In this document: one piece after another, positions 61,800 to 64,000 of the stretch
Layout: each line of letters opens with the position of its first letter
How positions within the stretch are numbered: position 1 is the first letter of the stretch
Assembly: GCA_006384855.1 (NCBI GenBank)
Contig: VCJN01001012.1
Span: 186,001 to 250,000, forward strand
Length of the DNA stretch: 64,000 nt
Reading direction: 5' to 3'
Origin: Tetraselmis striata
Taxonomy: Eukaryota > Chlorophyta > Chlorodendrophyceae > Chlorodendrales > Chlorodendraceae
The notes under the pieces: generated by a model
The model's input: the letters and a program-made list of their open reading frames with translations, nothing else
Told to the model about the DNA's origin: nothing
Databases searched by the model: none
Position numbers and translations under genes: made by a program

Positions 61800-63520
61800 G
61801 TTGACTGGCGGTTCCGGTGTTGCGATGGCGGCTGCGGCAGTACTTACCAGCGGCCCGCCATCCTGTGTACGCACGTGAACCACAGGATGGAGTCCGACGG
61901 GGTGGAGTCCATGCACCTCGATTACGCTGCGACTTTCGACCCCTCTGTGTATGTGCGGTGCGCCCCCCGAGCCGGCTGCCCGCGCTCGGGCCACCACGTG
62001 TTCCATGGCGCGCGAGCGGCGGCCCGTGCCGCTACCTGCGAGTTCTGGAACCCCCTTACCCCCCCCCCCCCCCCCCCACCCCCTCCCACGTCTCCACCCC
62101 CCGGTGTGGCTCTCCCGGCGTCGGCAGTTGGCGTGCGGGCTCTGCAGCGCCAGCACCCGCCGGCTGATGTCTCAGCCGCCCACGATGCCACCCCTCGCGG
62201 CCACCGCTCGGTGGTGCGCTAACCGCGACGTCTACCGCATGATGCCCCGTACGCCGCTGCGGGGTACGGCTGTCGGCGTTTGTCCCGCGGCTCGGCCTGT
62301 CCTCTTCCCCTTGCTAGATCGTACGCTGGCCTATGCTAAGTTGCTAACCGCTTTCCTCCTACCGACGACCGGTCGTTCGGGGCCGAAGGCACTGTCTGCG
62401 TGTTTGCGGGGTTGTTACCGCGACCCTACCCATCCAGCAGCCCTCTAGTTGTGCGAAAATTGACGGAGCGGCTAGTGCGGCTGTGGGAGGTGGGGGATGC
62501 TGTGCCCGCCGGCTTCTCGGTGTGCGGGATGCAACAATTGTGGCGCGAGTCGCGGGATGGCAGCGAGTTACACATTTATCAAACGGAGGCGGGGCCGTTG
62601 CCGGCGGACACGTCTCGAATTGCCCGCCGGCGGAAGCGCCGGCGGTCTGCGAGGGCGCGGACGGCTTCTACAGAGGCTACGGAGGGGGGCGCCGATGCTG
62701 CGGCGGATGAGGTGCCGCCGGCGGTGGTAGATGCTCATCGCCGGGCGGCTAAACTCACCGCCGCGCAGCGCGCTCGCCAGGCGCTGGACACCGCTGACCT
62801 CGGTATGGTGGTGCGTGTCCAACGCCGTTGTGGCGCTCCCTGTCTTAGAAGCCCTCCATCCGCCTCATGCTTCCACCGACCCGGAGTACTCCCCCCCCCC
62901 CCCCCCCCCGAGGATCTGCCGTTTCGGCGGCGGGCGCCGCCGTCGTGGAGTGGCAATGCGGATGAGGTTGGGCGGCGGGGGGAGGATCAGAGGCGGGTTC
63001 TGCGCCGTGCTCCATGCCTTTTCGTTGGGCATGTGGACTGGTGGCGTTGAGAGCACATCAGGGACCAAGACGTACCTTCGTGGCGCCTGTGGGTGAACCG
63101 CTGCATGGCGGGGCGGTGCCACTCGCGCACGGCGGCTTTCTTGGCAAGTGGCACCGTCTTTGCGCTCGACAAGGACGACCCCGCCGCGCGCGAGGAGCGG
63201 GCGAAGAGCGGCGAGTCGCTGCGAGTACGCCCGCTCGGCGTCGGCTCCGTGCTGGTGCGCAAGCCTCCGCCCACGCTCTGGTGCATGTGGGTGCGGATGC
63301 GCGGGAGGCCATGGGCCCGGTGAAACGCAGCTTTTCGTCGGGAGCTGGCTGTGAGACGACGTATATGAGCGTGCGGGTGGCGCTGCAACTTTTCGATCGG
63401 CGGGCGTGGTACGGGCGCGGGAATGGGCCATTAGAGGCATATCATACGGACATCGCGTCATCACATAATCCTTGTCATCATCTACCGTTCGCGCACCGCG
63501 GGCTGCCACGTCGACAACGC
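61800..63520 (+). mobile_element. LINE fragment C (zinc fingers to RT start)
   Basis: Plus-strand pieces of a LINE ORF from its N-terminal half. Zinc-finger-like segments lie near 61820-62010 (CCDGGCGSTYQRPAILCTHVNH, then VRCAPRAGCPRSGHHVF). A region with RLVRLWEVGDAVPAGF and RRAAKLTAAQRARQALDTADLG follows, comparable with the RxLxLxxxGxxSxAxxAL segment ahead of LINE RTs, then VLEALHPPHA. The start of the RT domain lies near 63120-63300 (TAAFLASGTVFALDKDD, LRVRPLGVGSVLVR). Frames shift repeatedly and poly-C runs interrupt it, so it is dead. It covers the part missing from copies A and B but need not be the same family. Confidence 0.55.
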
Positions 63521-63700
63521 TAACGCATGACAAGAGATGTGATTCATACGGACAAACATCAAGATTCGTTGGTCTGTCATCAGATATCGCAAGAAATCGG
63601 CCGGCGCTTCTAGTCCCGCCGCCGCCATCGGGCCCGCAAACACCATATTTTCCCTCGTGTCTCTCGCCCCGTCCCTCCCGCCCATCCATACTGGACAGTC

Positions 63701-64000
63701 ATGGAGCGTCCCAGCTTTGCCGTAGATGCAGTTGGAGGACTTGCACTTACCTACGGCAACGCGCAGTCGGAGGGCAGCGCGTTCCCTCGGATGTTGGCCG
63801 TTGCCGGGGCCGCACTGGACATAGACATGGACACACCGCATACAGACGAAGCGTACACCGATGAGGACGACAACGGCGCCACGCCCCATGGCAACGCGGG
63901 CGCACGCCATCCTAACCGTGCAGGCAACGCGAAGCGCGACAGGGATCATGCACTGCGCCGGCTGTCGAGGGACGACCACGCGAGGGCGGGCGAGACGGGC
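63701..64000 (+). CDS. Open frame cut by the window edge
   Basis: ATG 63701, open for 100 codons to the end of the window. The first 35 residues are mixed (MERPSFAVDAVGGLALTYG), followed by an acidic, Asp/Thr-rich part (DIDMDTPHTDEAYTDEDD) and a basic C-terminal part with Arg/His/Asp. No family recognised. A pyrimidine-rich leader precedes the ATG. It may be the first exon of a host gene or the start of an ORF of another mobile element. Confidence 0.35.
   Translation, partial: MERPSFAVDAVGGLALTYGNAQSEGSAFPRMLAVAGAALDIDMDTPHTDEAYTDEDDNGATPHGNAGARHPNRAGNAKRDRDHALRRLSRDDHARAGETG

Overview
The window looks like nuclear DNA of a chlorophyte green alga carrying a recent integration of a Polinton-like virus (PLV). 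Three things point to a green alga: GC-rich coding exons split by short introns (about 95-350 bp) with GTGCG/GTGAG-type donors, TGTAA polyadenylation signals just downstream of several genes, and long poly-G/poly-C runs between genes. No species can be named from sequence alone.

Layout. 0.4-2.2 kb: a worn Ty3/Gypsy fossil on the minus strand. 4.28-22.27 kb: a compact, almost intron-free block of about 19 genes with PLV content, namely major and minor capsid proteins, a packaging ATPase, a TVpol-like polymerase fused to an SF3 helicase, a tyrosine recombinase, two unrelated DNA methyltransferases, two related OB-like proteins, a 2TM SLATT-like protein, and LamG/FN3-like adhesion proteins. It also holds a 1.3 kb repeat field, a long palindrome and a shared motif upstream of four genes. 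No breaks are evident. 22.3-30 kb: gene-poor repeats and a LINE fragment.

30-64 kb: host genes between transposon debris. These are a DCAF12-like WD40 protein (7 exons, +), a small coiled-coil protein (-), a trypsin-like protease (-), UTP3/SAS10 (6 exons, -), a 703-residue coiled-coil protein (12 exons, +) and a pectin acetylesterase/Notum-like enzyme (3 exons, -). All five intron-containing models keep phase at every junction. Between them lie a DIRS-like fossil, a second LINE copy inverted relative to the first, two copies of a tRNA-derived SINE, two pogo-like MITEs, a degenerate satellite, and the 5-prime half of another LINE at the right edge.

How the parts work together. The PLV block carries its own replication (TVpol-helicase, OB proteins), integration (tyrosine recombinase), DNA modification (C5 and amino-methyltransferases), capsid and packaging functions. 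The host genes are unrelated housekeeping or cell-biology genes: protein turnover, ribosome biogenesis, secreted hydrolases and a coiled-coil structural protein.
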